In this document: positions 42,885 to 52,660 of the stretch, piece by piece
How positions within the stretch are numbered: position 1 is the first letter of the stretch
Layout: every line of letters starts with the position of its first letter
From: an uncultured Chlorobiota bacterium
Lineage (GTDB): Bacteria; Bacteroidota; Ignavibacteria; UBA10030; UBA6906
Length of the DNA stretch: 64,000 bases
Reading direction: 5' to 3'
NCBI GenBank assembly: GCA_900696645.1
Contig: CAADGV010000011.1
Location: 59,524-123,523, forward strand
Notes under the pieces: generated by a model
What the model was told of the DNA's origin: nothing
Databases searched by the model: none
What the model saw: only the letters and a program-made list of their open reading frames with translations
Position numbers and translations under genes: made by a program

Positions 42885-43490
42885 ATGGCACATTTGCCGG
42901 TCACTATTCTCGCCCGCCAAGCTTTCATTCAAGACGAACTGAATGCAAGCGCCGACACGAAGAAGAAGATCTTCGACCAATGCACGGACAAGATCATCAA
43001 GGCGGTTGATGTACTCATCAACGCCCTTAACAACAAGAAGAAGATTCTGCTCTGCGGCAACGGCGGCAGCGCAGCCGACTCCCAGCATTTGGCAACCGAA
43101 TTCACGATCCGCATGAACCCGAACATCAAACGTCCGGGCATTGCAGCACTGGCCCTGACGACGGATTCCTCGATGCTGACGGCCGGCGCCAATGACATCG
43201 GGTACGACAATGTATTTGCCCGCGCCGTCGAAGCCCTTGGCACAAGCGGCGATGTTCTGATCGGTATCAGCACAAGCGGAAAATCGGAAAGCGTCAACAA
43301 TGCGTTCAGAATGGCAAAGTCAAAAGGCATGGCAACAATCGGGCTTCTCGGAAAAGACGGAGGGTCGTCAAAAGATCTGTGCGATGTTGCCATTATCGTC
43401 CCTTCCACGGATACACAGCGCATTCAAGAGGGACATATCACCATCGGTCACATTTTGTGCGGACTGGTAGAAACTGAGATGTACGGATAG
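42885..43490 (+). CDS. gmhA: SIS-domain phosphoheptose isomerase (GmhA-like)
   Basis: KILLCGNGGSAADSQHLATEFTIRMN, LIGISTSGKSESV, EGHITIGHILCGLVE. Confidence 0.85.
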   Translation: MAHLPVTILARQAFIQDELNASADTKKKIFDQCTDKIIKAVDVLINALNNKKKILLCGNGGSAADSQHLATEFTIRMNPNIKRPGIAALALTTDSSMLTAGANDIGYDNVFARAVEALGTSGDVLIGISTSGKSESVNNAFRMAKSKGMATIGLLGKDGGSSKDLCDVAIIVPSTDTQRIQEGHITIGHILCGLVETEMYG

Positions 43491-43559
43491 ACTATCCACG
43501 AGGAACACGAAGGATTTCGGCTCCATCGTGAGTTTCGTGGCTGAGATTTCTCCCCAAGT

Positions 43560-45023
43560 ATGGCAGAGTCACACACAACCCGACAGGTCAACAACTCCGC
43601 AAGAGTTCTGACCCGACGCGGGGATTTCCTCATCCCCTTTCTGATGGTTGTCTTTGACTTTTTGGCGATCGAGTTTGCATTCCTCTTCTCTTACTGGCTT
43701 CGATTTCAAAGCACGCTGGTAGACTATCTTGGCGTTCAGGAGGTTGGCGGCCCGCCTTTCGAGGGATATCTCTACGGCTCACTCTTCGTCGCGCTTGTGT
43801 GGTTGCTGCTCTTTCAGGCACGGAAAGCCTACGGAGCGCGGCGCAACATTTCCCTATCAGACGAGCTAATCAACGTTGTCAAAGTTGTCAGTCTCGGCAT
43901 GTTGATCGTGATGAGTGCCGCGTTTTTCTACCGCGACTTCTCGTATTCACGTATTGTATTCGGATTGTTGTGGGGAACGTCAATCGCGTCGATCATGGCC
44001 GGACGCGTAGTAGTGCAGTGGTTTGAACGGCGGCTGTACCGGAAAGGAAGGCATCTCCAGCAATGCATCATCATCGGCGGGGATAGTCTTGCCAACCAGG
44101 TCTATGCGGAGTTGCATCGCCATCCTTCATTTGGTTTCAATATTCTCGGCTATCTTGCGGACAGCAAAGCGCAGGAGGAAACGGCGCTGGCCCGGGCAGC
44201 CTACCTCGGCCCTGTATCGCAGGCCGCCGGCTTCATACAACAGAACAACGTCGAGCTTGTGTTTATCGCCCTTCGTTCAAAAGACCAACACCTTTTGTTT
44301 GATCTGATCGGCGAATGCGAGGGCATCAACGTCGAGTTCATGATGGTTCCTGATGTTCTGGATATCCTTACAAGTGACGTCAGTGTGAAGGAACTTCAGG
44401 GAATTCCATTCTTAAGAATCAAAGGAATTCCTCTTACGTCATGGGGCAGAATTACGAAACGATCATTCGATCTTGTTGTCTCTGCATCGCTGCTTGTTCT
44501 GCTGTCACCTCTCTGGCTGCTCATCATGCTGCTTGTCAAGCTCAGTTCGCCAGGACCGGTATTGTTCAAACAAGAACGCGTCGGGGTTGACGGAAAAGGA
44601 TTTCAGATGTACAAGTTTCGCTCAATGCGGGTTGACGCTGAAGAAACAACAGGGCCGGTATGGGCTGCAAAGAACGATTCGCGGCGGACGCCCATCGGTG
44701 TTATTCTTCGCAAAACAAGCATGGATGAGTTGCCGCAGTTGTTCAACGTGTTGAAGGGAGAGATGAGTCTTGTCGGCCCGCGTCCGGAGCGACCATATTT
44801 CGTTGAACAATTCAAACATCTTGTTCCGAAATATCTTGACCGCCACCGGGTAAAGACCGGCGTTACGGGCTGGGCACAGGTAAACGGCCTCCGCGGTGAT
44901 ACATCGATTGAAGAACGAATCAAGTATGACTTGTACTACATCGAAAACTGGTCGCTCGCTTTCGACATCAAGATTCTGCTACGGACACTTCGGGCGGCAC
45001 TTTCCGTAAAAGAGGTACATTGA
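43560..45023 (+). CDS. polyprenyl glycosylphosphotransferase (initiating sugar transferase)
   Basis: N-terminal TM region, CoA-binding-like domain, C-terminal KRSFDLVVSASLLVLLSPLWLLIMLLVKLSSPGPVLFKQERVG...MDELPQLFNVLKGEMSLVGPRPERP. Confidence 0.92.
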   Translation: MAESHTTRQVNNSARVLTRRGDFLIPFLMVVFDFLAIEFAFLFSYWLRFQSTLVDYLGVQEVGGPPFEGYLYGSLFVALVWLLLFQARKAYGARRNISLSDELINVVKVVSLGMLIVMSAAFFYRDFSYSRIVFGLLWGTSIASIMAGRVVVQWFERRLYRKGRHLQQCIIIGGDSLANQVYAELHRHPSFGFNILGYLADSKAQEETALARAAYLGPVSQAAGFIQQNNVELVFIALRSKDQHLLFDLIGECEGINVEFMMVPDVLDILTSDVSVKELQGIPFLRIKGIPLTSWGRITKRSFDLVVSASLLVLLSPLWLLIMLLVKLSSPGPVLFKQERVGVDGKGFQMYKFRSMRVDAEETTGPVWAAKNDSRRTPIGVILRKTSMDELPQLFNVLKGEMSLVGPRPERPYFVEQFKHLVPKYLDRHRVKTGVTGWAQVNGLRGDTSIEERIKYDLYYIENWSLAFDIKILLRTLRAALSVKEVH

Positions 45024-45331
45024 TGATCCCCCTTGTTGTGTTTTACCTGCACATAGTCGGAGTCGTAGCCGTATTTACGAAGCGATATCAAGCGGAAGGG
45101 ATTGGCGAAGGCTTCCTTGCCGTTTTCTTCATGGGATTGATTTTCTTCGTCGGATGGGCGATGGCTTCGTTCATCATGAAGCTCGTAATGCCCGAGGAAG
45201 GTTGGGCGCCATGGTTTGAACGTGATGCCGCCTCGCTTGTGCTTCTGACATTGGGGGAATCAGTGCTCTACTACTTCTATTTCAGGGAGGATCGGAACAA
45301 CACGTCACCCGATCAAGAACAGTCCGCCTGA
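45020..45331 (+). CDS. small membrane protein of unknown function
   Basis: Hydrophobic segments; ATGA overlap with the upstream sugar transferase gene. Confidence 0.6.
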   Translation: MMIPLVVFYLHIVGVVAVFTKRYQAEGIGEGFLAVFFMGLIFFVGWAMASFIMKLVMPEEGWAPWFERDAASLVLLTLGESVLYYFYFREDRNNTSPDQEQSA

Positions 45332-45340
45332 AAACAAAAA

Positions 45341-45366
45341 ACGCAGAATGCCTGAACATTCTGCGT
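45341..45366. terminator. bidirectional hairpin terminator
   Basis: ACGCAGAATG-CCTGAA-CATTCTGCGT, flanked by AAAACAAAAA and TCCCTTT, between convergent genes. Confidence 0.85.
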
Positions 45367-45393
45367 TCCCTTTGTCGACTTGCATCAGTCTGA

Positions 45394-46707
45394 TCAATCG
45401 ACCTTTGTTACCCAAACCCCTTCACTAATTCCTCTTAACCGCGTTGTCACAGCTTGTGCGTCAGCTTGCGAAGTGTAGCGTCCGACCCGCACGCGATACC
45501 ACGTTCTCCCCTTCACACTCCCGACAGCGACATAAGCATCAAAGCCGGCGTCAGTCAGGCGACGAACAGCGCGATCAGCATCGGCCCGCGATGTCCACGA
45601 CGACACCTGAATTGTGAAGTTCCCCTGACCGCTTGGCGGAGTTGTTGACACTTCTTTGCGTGGCGTCGGTTCGGGCTTCGCGGGTGTGGGCGTTACAACG
45701 GCTTTCGGTTCTTCCTTCCGCCCGGTCACCGGAGGAGAATCAGGCTTCGTTTCTTCTGCAACAGACGGAGTGGGAGTCGGCTCTTTTTCCTGTTGTGCGG
45801 GTTCACTCACGGGCGGTGTGCCTTCCATCGTGCTTTCCTCCGTGGTCGGAGGAGGCTGGACGATGGGCGGCAGGCTTTCGTCAACCTGCACCGGTGTTTT
45901 CTTGCCCCAAAAGTGAAGAATGCCAAAATGATTCAGGGCAAAAGTACTTGCGACAATGATGAGAATCAAGATGGCAATCTGCAACCATGCAGACGGTCCC
46001 TCACTGCTTGAAAGCTCCCTCAGGGTGGGAGGCGGTGCGGGTGATTGATCAGGTGTCATCCCCACGGGTTGCGTATCGTCTTCGCCTTCTCCACTGAGAT
46101 TGAAATTTGGCTTTGGCATAAGTTTCCTCTCTGTAAGTCGTGGTGGCACTGCCTCTTTACGCGGCATCTCCTCCGGAGGAGGAGGTTCGACGGAATCCTC
46201 GCGTGCAGGTTCGAATCTGACTGTTTCCGGCGGTGGGGGCTCAATGGAAGCAGGGGTCTTGAATTCCGGTGTAGGTGTACTCACCGGGCCACGTGAAAGT
46301 TCCCCCAGAAAATCATCCTCCGAAACATCCCTCTCCGTATCAAGAACAAATTCCTTCCCGAGTGTGTCAACGAGAGGATCGTATTTCGGCTCTTTACCGG
46401 CGTATTCCACTTCACCCTCTTCGGGTATCAGTTCATACTTTCCGACCAAAAGAGTCTTCAGATTTCGATAGCGCTCGTTTACCTTGTCCGCGAGATCCTG
46501 CTCAACAGCAAAGAAGGGCATCCTGCGTTGTCGCTTGACGCCTACCATGTGGGTACCGAATGTTCCGAAATTCGGCACTTCCACCTGCTGACCCTTCTTG
46601 AGCGCTGAGAGTAAATATACGTAGAATAGATGTGAAACCGCAACTACGCTGGTCTCATGCGCGACCCGCCGGTCGACACATCGCTTGAGTAAATCGTCTC
46701 TGTTCAT
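45394..46707 (-). CDS. HU/IHF-like N-terminal domain + TM + SPOR domain protein
   Basis: N-term LLKRCVDRRVAHETSVVAVSHLFYVYLLSALKKGQQVEVPNFGTFGTH; TM LQIAILILIIVASTFALN; C-terminal FTIQVSSWTSRADADRAVRRLTDAGFDAYV..VRVGRYTSQADAQAVTTRL. Confidence 0.85.
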   Translation of the reverse strand: MNRDDLLKRCVDRRVAHETSVVAVSHLFYVYLLSALKKGQQVEVPNFGTFGTHMVGVKRQRRMPFFAVEQDLADKVNERYRNLKTLLVGKYELIPEEGEVEYAGKEPKYDPLVDTLGKEFVLDTERDVSEDDFLGELSRGPVSTPTPEFKTPASIEPPPPETVRFEPAREDSVEPPPPEEMPRKEAVPPRLTERKLMPKPNFNLSGEGEDDTQPVGMTPDQSPAPPPTLRELSSSEGPSAWLQIAILILIIVASTFALNHFGILHFWGKKTPVQVDESLPPIVQPPPTTEESTMEGTPPVSEPAQQEKEPTPTPSVAEETKPDSPPVTGRKEEPKAVVTPTPAKPEPTPRKEVSTTPPSGQGNFTIQVSSWTSRADADRAVRRLTDAGFDAYVAVGSVKGRTWYRVRVGRYTSQADAQAVTTRLRGISEGVWVTKVD

Positions 46708-46985
46708 GAGCTTTTATTACTCCAATTGATGAGATCTTGAGAGGGGGTGAATGAGAGATAATCCCGCGGGGGTATCGTGAACACCTCGCGGGTTTCCGTA
46801 TTCAGGCCCTTGCGCCCCGGCCTGTGCTCGATCAGAAAGTCACCGATATTGTCGAGCGTCAGTTCGCCATTAGTCAGGATTTCGTCCGTCCACACGTCAG
46901 CGAATGCATGAATGATTTCACGCACTGTCTGCCGTGAAATCCCTGCGCGCTCGGAAATCATGTTGATGAGTTCTTCTTGACTCAT
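46704..46985 (-). CDS. HU/IHF-like DNA-binding protein
   Basis: MSQEELINMISERAGISRQTVREIIHAFADVWTDEILTNGELTLDNIGDFLIEHRPGRKGLNTETREVFTIP. Confidence 0.85.
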   Translation of the reverse strand: MSQEELINMISERAGISRQTVREIIHAFADVWTDEILTNGELTLDNIGDFLIEHRPGRKGLNTETREVFTIPPRDYLSFTPSQDLINWSNKSS

Positions 46986-47010
46986 AATAACGTCCTCCCC
47001 GAAAAAGTCA

Positions 47011-48687
47011 TTACCAACTGAAATCGATGGATAGCCTTACGCGACGGGGTTCGCCGGCGTACTGTTCCCACCAGTGCTGTTGTTGATCGAGAATGTTTTC
47101 GACGGATATGGCAACGAGAAGCCGTCGGGCAATTTCGTATTCAGCCTGCATATCCCACAGAACGAAAGGCGAAAGTTGCCGGTTGTTCAGTACATCGGCG
47201 AACCGGCGGCCGATATATCGTATCGCCGATCCGGCCGTGAACCGCGACGAAAAACGATGACGATACGAACCGCTTATGGCCACATCCGGGTAATACGGCA
47301 ACCCGGTTTCAAACGAACCGAGCGTGTCGGATTTGGCCGCTATTCTTGCGCTGCGACCCGTAAAAACAAATCCCAGCGTATGCTCTCCGCCAAGTTCTGC
47401 ATGCAGCTCGGATTGAAACACGAGAATCCGGGTAGCGCTGCCGTAGTTAACACTCCATACATTCGCCGGAGTTACCGAAAAAACAGGATGATTGTCGGCC
47501 TTTGAATACGTGAAAGAAACTCCCGCAGATACGCCCTTCCCGACTTCCGATGTAGCGCCAACTGAGATATTGGTAAAGAACTCCGTATTTCGGATGGCGA
47601 TATCATAAGAGAGATAGGGATTCGCCCGGACAAATTGCAGCAGCGAGTTGCGTTCGACGTACGGTTCATACTGACCGTAGAACTTCAAGCCGTTTGCGGC
47701 AAACCACTCAACCCCTAACCTCGGCAGCAGGAGAGTTCGTGACTCGGAATCAGATCCTCGTTCAAGATAGAACGTTCCGCCTCCGGTTACCGAAACGGCT
47801 CCTGACAGGCGATACTCCGCACGTGCACCAAAACTCGCAAACTCCGGATCCTGCTTGGGAGATGGCGGCGTGTAGAAGCTTCTCCAACCTTGCAACCCAA
47901 GCAATAGTCTCGTCCGGTTGATCGTTGCGCCGCCGGAAACCGCTAACCCTGCATAGTGTTCGGTGTTGCGGACTGAATCCGTCATAAACAGATTTGCCAG
48001 GTTGAGTGACGCGTTGAAATATCCCTCGTCGGCATAATTCACGTTCAGCCCGATGGCGTTCTCAACACTGTTTACGGTACGCAAGCGGGTCGGTGTCGTT
48101 GAGCCGTACAGTCTGTATTGCTGCCTCTTGAAATCGATATCGGCCTGCAACCGACCGCCTGAGAACATCCCGGCGTTCTCCGAAAAGAACACTCCTGCAT
48201 TCACACCCGCATTTGCCGAGGAATAGTCCTGATTCGGAGCAGGGCCGTTTCTTGAGATGAAGCTTCCGCTCACAAGTATATCCGACATGCTCGAGGCTGT
48301 CCCCACCCATCCCTCGAACGAAGGAGATGAGTACGAGCCATAGCCGAGCGTGAGTTTTCCGCTGAATGCTTTCATTGCAGGAACGAAATTAGCCTGTATC
48401 TTTTGAAAATCGCCCAACTCCACTTTCACCGATTCGCGCTCACCAAGCGCCAATGGTTGAACGCGCAGATCGAATATCCGGTCCTCCTCTATCGGCGCTT
48501 TGTCGTTGCCGATAACCTGCGGAACGGTTGTCCGATGCTGCCGGTACCATTCACCGTCGTCGTCAAGTTGTTGAAGAGTATCAACTCCTGTCTGCTCAAG
48601 GGTATCCGGCAATACTACTTTTTCTTGTCCGACAGTAATTCCCGATAGCGCCCCCAACACCACCGCAAGCGCCACAACATTGCTCAT
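47011..48687 (-). CDS. TonB-receptor-like outer-membrane beta-barrel protein
   Basis: Signal peptide, repeated amphipathic strands, C-terminal ...VRLSIDFSW; overlaps the TPR gene stop. Confidence 0.7.
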   Translation of the reverse strand: MSNVVALAVVLGALSGITVGQEKVVLPDTLEQTGVDTLQQLDDDGEWYRQHRTTVPQVIGNDKAPIEEDRIFDLRVQPLALGERESVKVELGDFQKIQANFVPAMKAFSGKLTLGYGSYSSPSFEGWVGTASSMSDILVSGSFISRNGPAPNQDYSSANAGVNAGVFFSENAGMFSGGRLQADIDFKRQQYRLYGSTTPTRLRTVNSVENAIGLNVNYADEGYFNASLNLANLFMTDSVRNTEHYAGLAVSGGATINRTRLLLGLQGWRSFYTPPSPKQDPEFASFGARAEYRLSGAVSVTGGGTFYLERGSDSESRTLLLPRLGVEWFAANGLKFYGQYEPYVERNSLLQFVRANPYLSYDIAIRNTEFFTNISVGATSEVGKGVSAGVSFTYSKADNHPVFSVTPANVWSVNYGSATRILVFQSELHAELGGEHTLGFVFTGRSARIAAKSDTLGSFETGLPYYPDVAISGSYRHRFSSRFTAGSAIRYIGRRFADVLNNRQLSPFVLWDMQAEYEIARRLLVAISVENILDQQQHWWEQYAGEPRRVRLSIDFSW

Positions 48688-51680
48688 GCGCCTCGCAATC
48701 CCTTCAGTTTCCGCTCAGCCTCCCTGCCGAACTCGTCGTTCTTATGCAATCGCAAAACCGACTGATATGCTTCCTGCGCTTTGGCCCTGTCGGACAGCAT
48801 TTCAAAGGTTTCCCCCATCTTCAACATTGCGCGGGCAACAAATTGTTTGTGCACAGGGAACGCGTCTTTGACCCGTTGCAAAGCAAGAACCGCTTCCGGA
48901 TATTGCTGAAGCAGAAAAAGTGTTTCCCCGACTCTGAATTGCGCTTCGGCTCCGACTTCATCAGTTCTGCGAGAAGCAACGTCGGCAAAAACCTGAACGG
49001 CCTCGGCAAACTCGAGCTTCTTCTGCTTCACCAATCCATACCCGATGAGACTTTTGTCGCCGTAGAAGCTTCCTTTATGCGCTGCACCGACCGATTCGAA
49101 ATGCGTTTCAGCATTTTCAAGCATTTCTGCTGTAAGAAGCGTCTTTCCTTTCTCGTATGCGCCCTCTGCCGCAACATCACTTTCAGGGTAGAATTGCTGC
49201 AATTCGTCGAATGCCGCCAGCGCCTCGGGGTACATTCGTTGCTGCGCATAGAGCATCCCCAACTCCAAAAGCGAAGCGGGAGCAAGCGAACTCTTCGGAT
49301 TGATTAGTGCCACCTGGCGGAATGATTGCAGCGCTTCATCGGGGCGGTTGATTCCCCGATAGCTCATCGCCATCCCAAAATAGGCATCTGAAACAATTGC
49401 GCTGCCGGGATACTGTTTCACGAAGATCTCGAATTCCTGCGCTGCTTTGGCATATTCTTGTCTCTCAAAGAGAAAATCGGGCTTACGCAACGCAATCCTG
49501 TCGGCGTAGGGATGCTCCGGATTGCGCTGCAGGAAATCATCCACGACCTTAAGCGCCTCGGCACTCTTGCCCGTTGCTGCAAGGCATTCCTGAACCCCGC
49601 TGATTGCGCTGAGCACAGATTCGCTCAGCGGATGCGCGGTCAGGACTTTGTTGTACGCGTCAAGCGCCCTCCGGTAATCCTTCAGCTTCAGATATGCTTC
49701 CCCTGTTCTTGTGAAAGCTCCGGGAACAATCGGACTCTGAGGGAATTGGTCGGCGAAAGATTTGAATTGGCGTATCGCGCTCCGATAATCCTTCTGTTGC
49801 ATCAAAACGCTTCCGATATCGTACATGGCATCATCAACAAATTCGGATTGTGGAAAGAGGGCGATGAAATTGAGATATTCAAACAGTGCCCGTGCCGGAG
49901 TTTCCGTTTTCTCTGCACATTGGGCAATTCTGTAGTTGGCGAAATCGATGCCCGGTTCCTCATCAAACTGACGTGCCGCCAAACGGTATGCCCCCGCCGC
50001 TGAAGCATAGTCCTGCATTGCAAAATAGCAATCCCCAAGCCGCATCCGTGCATCGTAAGCAAAATGGGTTTCCTTGTTCTTCAAGACTTCTTCAAACGCT
50101 GCCGCCGCCACGGCGTATTCGCCCATTCTGAAACTCGCCCATCCGAAACCGTAGAACGTCTCATTCATTCTGGAACTCTGAGGATATGACCGGATCACCT
50201 CGGCGTAAGTTGCGGCAGATTGCGGGAAGTTGCCTGCATGATAATGTGCCTCTGCAAGCCAGAAATGTGCTTCGGGAAGCCTCGTATCATCCGGGTAGGA
50301 TGAGATAAATCGTTCGAATCGAATCGCCGCCTCACCATACTGCTTGAGCTTGAGAAACGCCCATGCTTCCTGAAATTCCGCATCCAAGACGACCGTCGGC
50401 GGAGCATCCGGAATCACAAGGGCGGCTGTAAAGGCCTCACGCGCCTCAACGAATTCGCGGAGCGCCAGATTGGTTTCTCCCAACATTCTGTAGGCTTGAG
50501 CCCGGACATCACTTTCAGGAAACCCCTTTGCCACTTCAGTGAACAGCGCTTTGGCTTGCTCGTAATTTCCGCTGAGGTATTCAATCAATCCGAGTTCGTA
50601 TATCGCATTGTCACGAAATTCACCGTTCTGCCGGCTGCATTGCACAAACTCCGTTGCCGCCGCTTGCTGGTTGCCTGCCATTTTGTGGGCAATCGCCGTT
50701 CGAAACAGGGCTGCATGGGCAAGTTCATCATCCCCTTTCGCAAGCTCCGAGAAAGCGGTAACGGCAGCCTCGTAATTGGATTCTTTCAAATACGTCCAGC
50801 CAAGAGTGTAGCGAACATTACGCTCCAGCCGGTGTCCTTTATGCGTCTTCATGAAATGCTGAATGCTGAACAGGGCGTTGGGATGATCTCCGAGATTGAA
50901 ATAGGATTCGCAAATCATGTAGTCGGTTTCGGCAAGCTCGTTATTGTCCGTGACTCCTGAACGGGCTTCCAACAAGAAACCAATTGCGGCGGCGTATTCC
51001 TGCAGATGATAGGCACATTCCCCGCTCCGCTGTCGGGCGAGGGATGCAAAGTCACTTTCCGGAAATCTTTCAAGAAGGAGACGGTAGCTTTCAAGCGCTT
51101 TGCCGTAATCCTTCAGCTTGTGATGTGTCCAGCCGAGAGAAAGAATGGCAGACGATGCAAGTCGGTTTCGCGGATACAACTCGCTTGAGATTCGATAGAA
51201 ATTTTGGGCAGAATGGAGTTCCTGAAGATTGAAGTACGACTCCCCGGCCCAAAATGCTGCCTCTCCCGCCAATCGGCTTTCCCCGAAATTGTCGAGAATA
51301 TTTCTGAACTTGCTTATCGCCGTATGATAATCCGATCTGCTGAAGGCAATCTCTCCCAACCGAAACAAGGCGCTATCAACAAGGGAATATCCGGGGAAAT
51401 CTCTCACGAATTGTTCATACCTTTTTTCCGCTCCGGTAAACTGGTGCAGCGAAAACAGGCATTCCGCCGAGAGAAAGAAAGCCTCGGCACGTTTAGGGCT
51501 ATTCGGGTAATCTTGAAGAAACGTTTCGAGGTACCGGAGGGAGAGGAGAAACTGACCGTTTTTGTAGTGATTACTGCAAAGCGCAATATCCTCTACTTCA
51601 GTTTTGAACCGAATTTGCTGCGAGAACACAAGGGAGACGGCCGCAAGCAACACAAATATGCTAAAGCTGATTTTCATCAT
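48684..51680 (-). CDS. TPR-repeat (tol-pal YbgF-like) protein
   Basis: Signal peptide; >20 tandem TPR-type units (e.g. AEAFFLSAECLFSLHQFTGAEKRYEQFVRDFPGY). Confidence 0.85.
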   Translation of the reverse strand: MMKISFSIFVLLAAVSLVFSQQIRFKTEVEDIALCSNHYKNGQFLLSLRYLETFLQDYPNSPKRAEAFFLSAECLFSLHQFTGAEKRYEQFVRDFPGYSLVDSALFRLGEIAFSRSDYHTAISKFRNILDNFGESRLAGEAAFWAGESYFNLQELHSAQNFYRISSELYPRNRLASSAILSLGWTHHKLKDYGKALESYRLLLERFPESDFASLARQRSGECAYHLQEYAAAIGFLLEARSGVTDNNELAETDYMICESYFNLGDHPNALFSIQHFMKTHKGHRLERNVRYTLGWTYLKESNYEAAVTAFSELAKGDDELAHAALFRTAIAHKMAGNQQAAATEFVQCSRQNGEFRDNAIYELGLIEYLSGNYEQAKALFTEVAKGFPESDVRAQAYRMLGETNLALREFVEAREAFTAALVIPDAPPTVVLDAEFQEAWAFLKLKQYGEAAIRFERFISSYPDDTRLPEAHFWLAEAHYHAGNFPQSAATYAEVIRSYPQSSRMNETFYGFGWASFRMGEYAVAAAAFEEVLKNKETHFAYDARMRLGDCYFAMQDYASAAGAYRLAARQFDEEPGIDFANYRIAQCAEKTETPARALFEYLNFIALFPQSEFVDDAMYDIGSVLMQQKDYRSAIRQFKSFADQFPQSPIVPGAFTRTGEAYLKLKDYRRALDAYNKVLTAHPLSESVLSAISGVQECLAATGKSAEALKVVDDFLQRNPEHPYADRIALRKPDFLFERQEYAKAAQEFEIFVKQYPGSAIVSDAYFGMAMSYRGINRPDEALQSFRQVALINPKSSLAPASLLELGMLYAQQRMYPEALAAFDELQQFYPESDVAAEGAYEKGKTLLTAEMLENAETHFESVGAAHKGSFYGDKSLIGYGLVKQKKLEFAEAVQVFADVASRRTDEVGAEAQFRVGETLFLLQQYPEAVLALQRVKDAFPVHKQFVARAMLKMGETFEMLSDRAKAQEAYQSVLRLHKNDEFGREAERKLKGLRGA

Positions 51681-51838
51681 CGCAATCAGCTACATCCCCT
51701 AATTAAAGTAATGTCTCAATTGGCAACGTAATCTTGCATAATTTACGTCATGGGACGTAGGAAGTCAAGACATATTTTGAATTTGAGCGGATTTCGTAGG
51801 TTTTCCAGCTTACTCTTCCAATATACTTCCACGAAAGG

Positions 51839-52633
51839 CTAAGCAATAAATTCGATCGCAAACCATGCGCTGGCTGCTCCGGATGCTGTGCAGAGTAAAT
51901 TGACAGCATCATTATTCAGTTGGCGAACACCTTTAAGAAGGGTTGATTTTTTCCCGCAATGCTCCGACCGCTCAGTGATCTTGTTGCAGATTCTGCACTC
52001 GTATTGTGCCTGCACCGTGGCGCCGAGGAATGAGTCAACTGTGCTTCCAAAAATCCCCCCAAGAACAACAAAAACGGCAATTCCCGGAAACGTGTCGTGA
52101 AGCCACCAAATCCCGCTGAAAAAAACAACGGCAGAGCCTGCAAGACCGGCTGCGGTTCCCATGAACGAGACTGCTCCCGACCTGCCTGCTTCGACGCGCT
52201 GAAGGGTGGTCAGAAGCATGGGCGACGATCGTGAAAGAGTGCCGATTTCCGTTGCCCATGTATCAGCCGTTGCGGCTGCGACTGCTCCGAGATAGGCAAT
52301 ATACAGGGAGTCGGTTCCGGCAAAATGCCAAATCAGCGTGATTGCGCCGGCAATACCGCCGTTGGCTATGACTTGACCGGCATCTCTCCGCGATGACTTT
52401 TCGAAAAACCCTTCGGCAGATGTCTTTCGGGATTTTCCGATTCGGGAGATAATGCTGGAAAGAATGAAGAACACAAGCATCGGAACAGTCCATTTCCATC
52501 CTCCTAATCCAAGCAGGATTGTGCCCAAACCGAACTGGGCGAAAGCACCGCCCGGAGTGAGCAAGCGGGCGAAAAGGGAAAACAGCGAAATGACTGATGC
52601 GAAGAGAAGCCCGATGAGCAACTGGTCGGTCAC
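51839..52633 (-). CDS. DUF92 family membrane protein
   Basis: LTPGGAFAQFGLGTILLGLGGWKWTVPMLVFFILSSIISRIGKSRK, AATADTWATEIGTLSRSSPMLLTTLQRVEAGRSGAVSFMGTAAGLAGS. Confidence 0.85.
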   Translation of the reverse strand: MTDQLLIGLLFASVISLFSLFARLLTPGGAFAQFGLGTILLGLGGWKWTVPMLVFFILSSIISRIGKSRKTSAEGFFEKSSRRDAGQVIANGGIAGAITLIWHFAGTDSLYIAYLGAVAAATADTWATEIGTLSRSSPMLLTTLQRVEAGRSGAVSFMGTAAGLAGSAVVFFSGIWWLHDTFPGIAVFVVLGGIFGSTVDSFLGATVQAQYECRICNKITERSEHCGKKSTLLKGVRQLNNDAVNLLCTASGAASAWFAIEFIA

Positions 52634-52660
52634 TCTCGCCTCAGAAGGTAGGGAATGAAA

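Noticed and set aside
48684-51680. Possible tandem DNA repeat in the TPR gene
   Set aside because: Repetition is at protein level (TPR consensus); the DNA units are too diverged to be a tandem DNA repeat.
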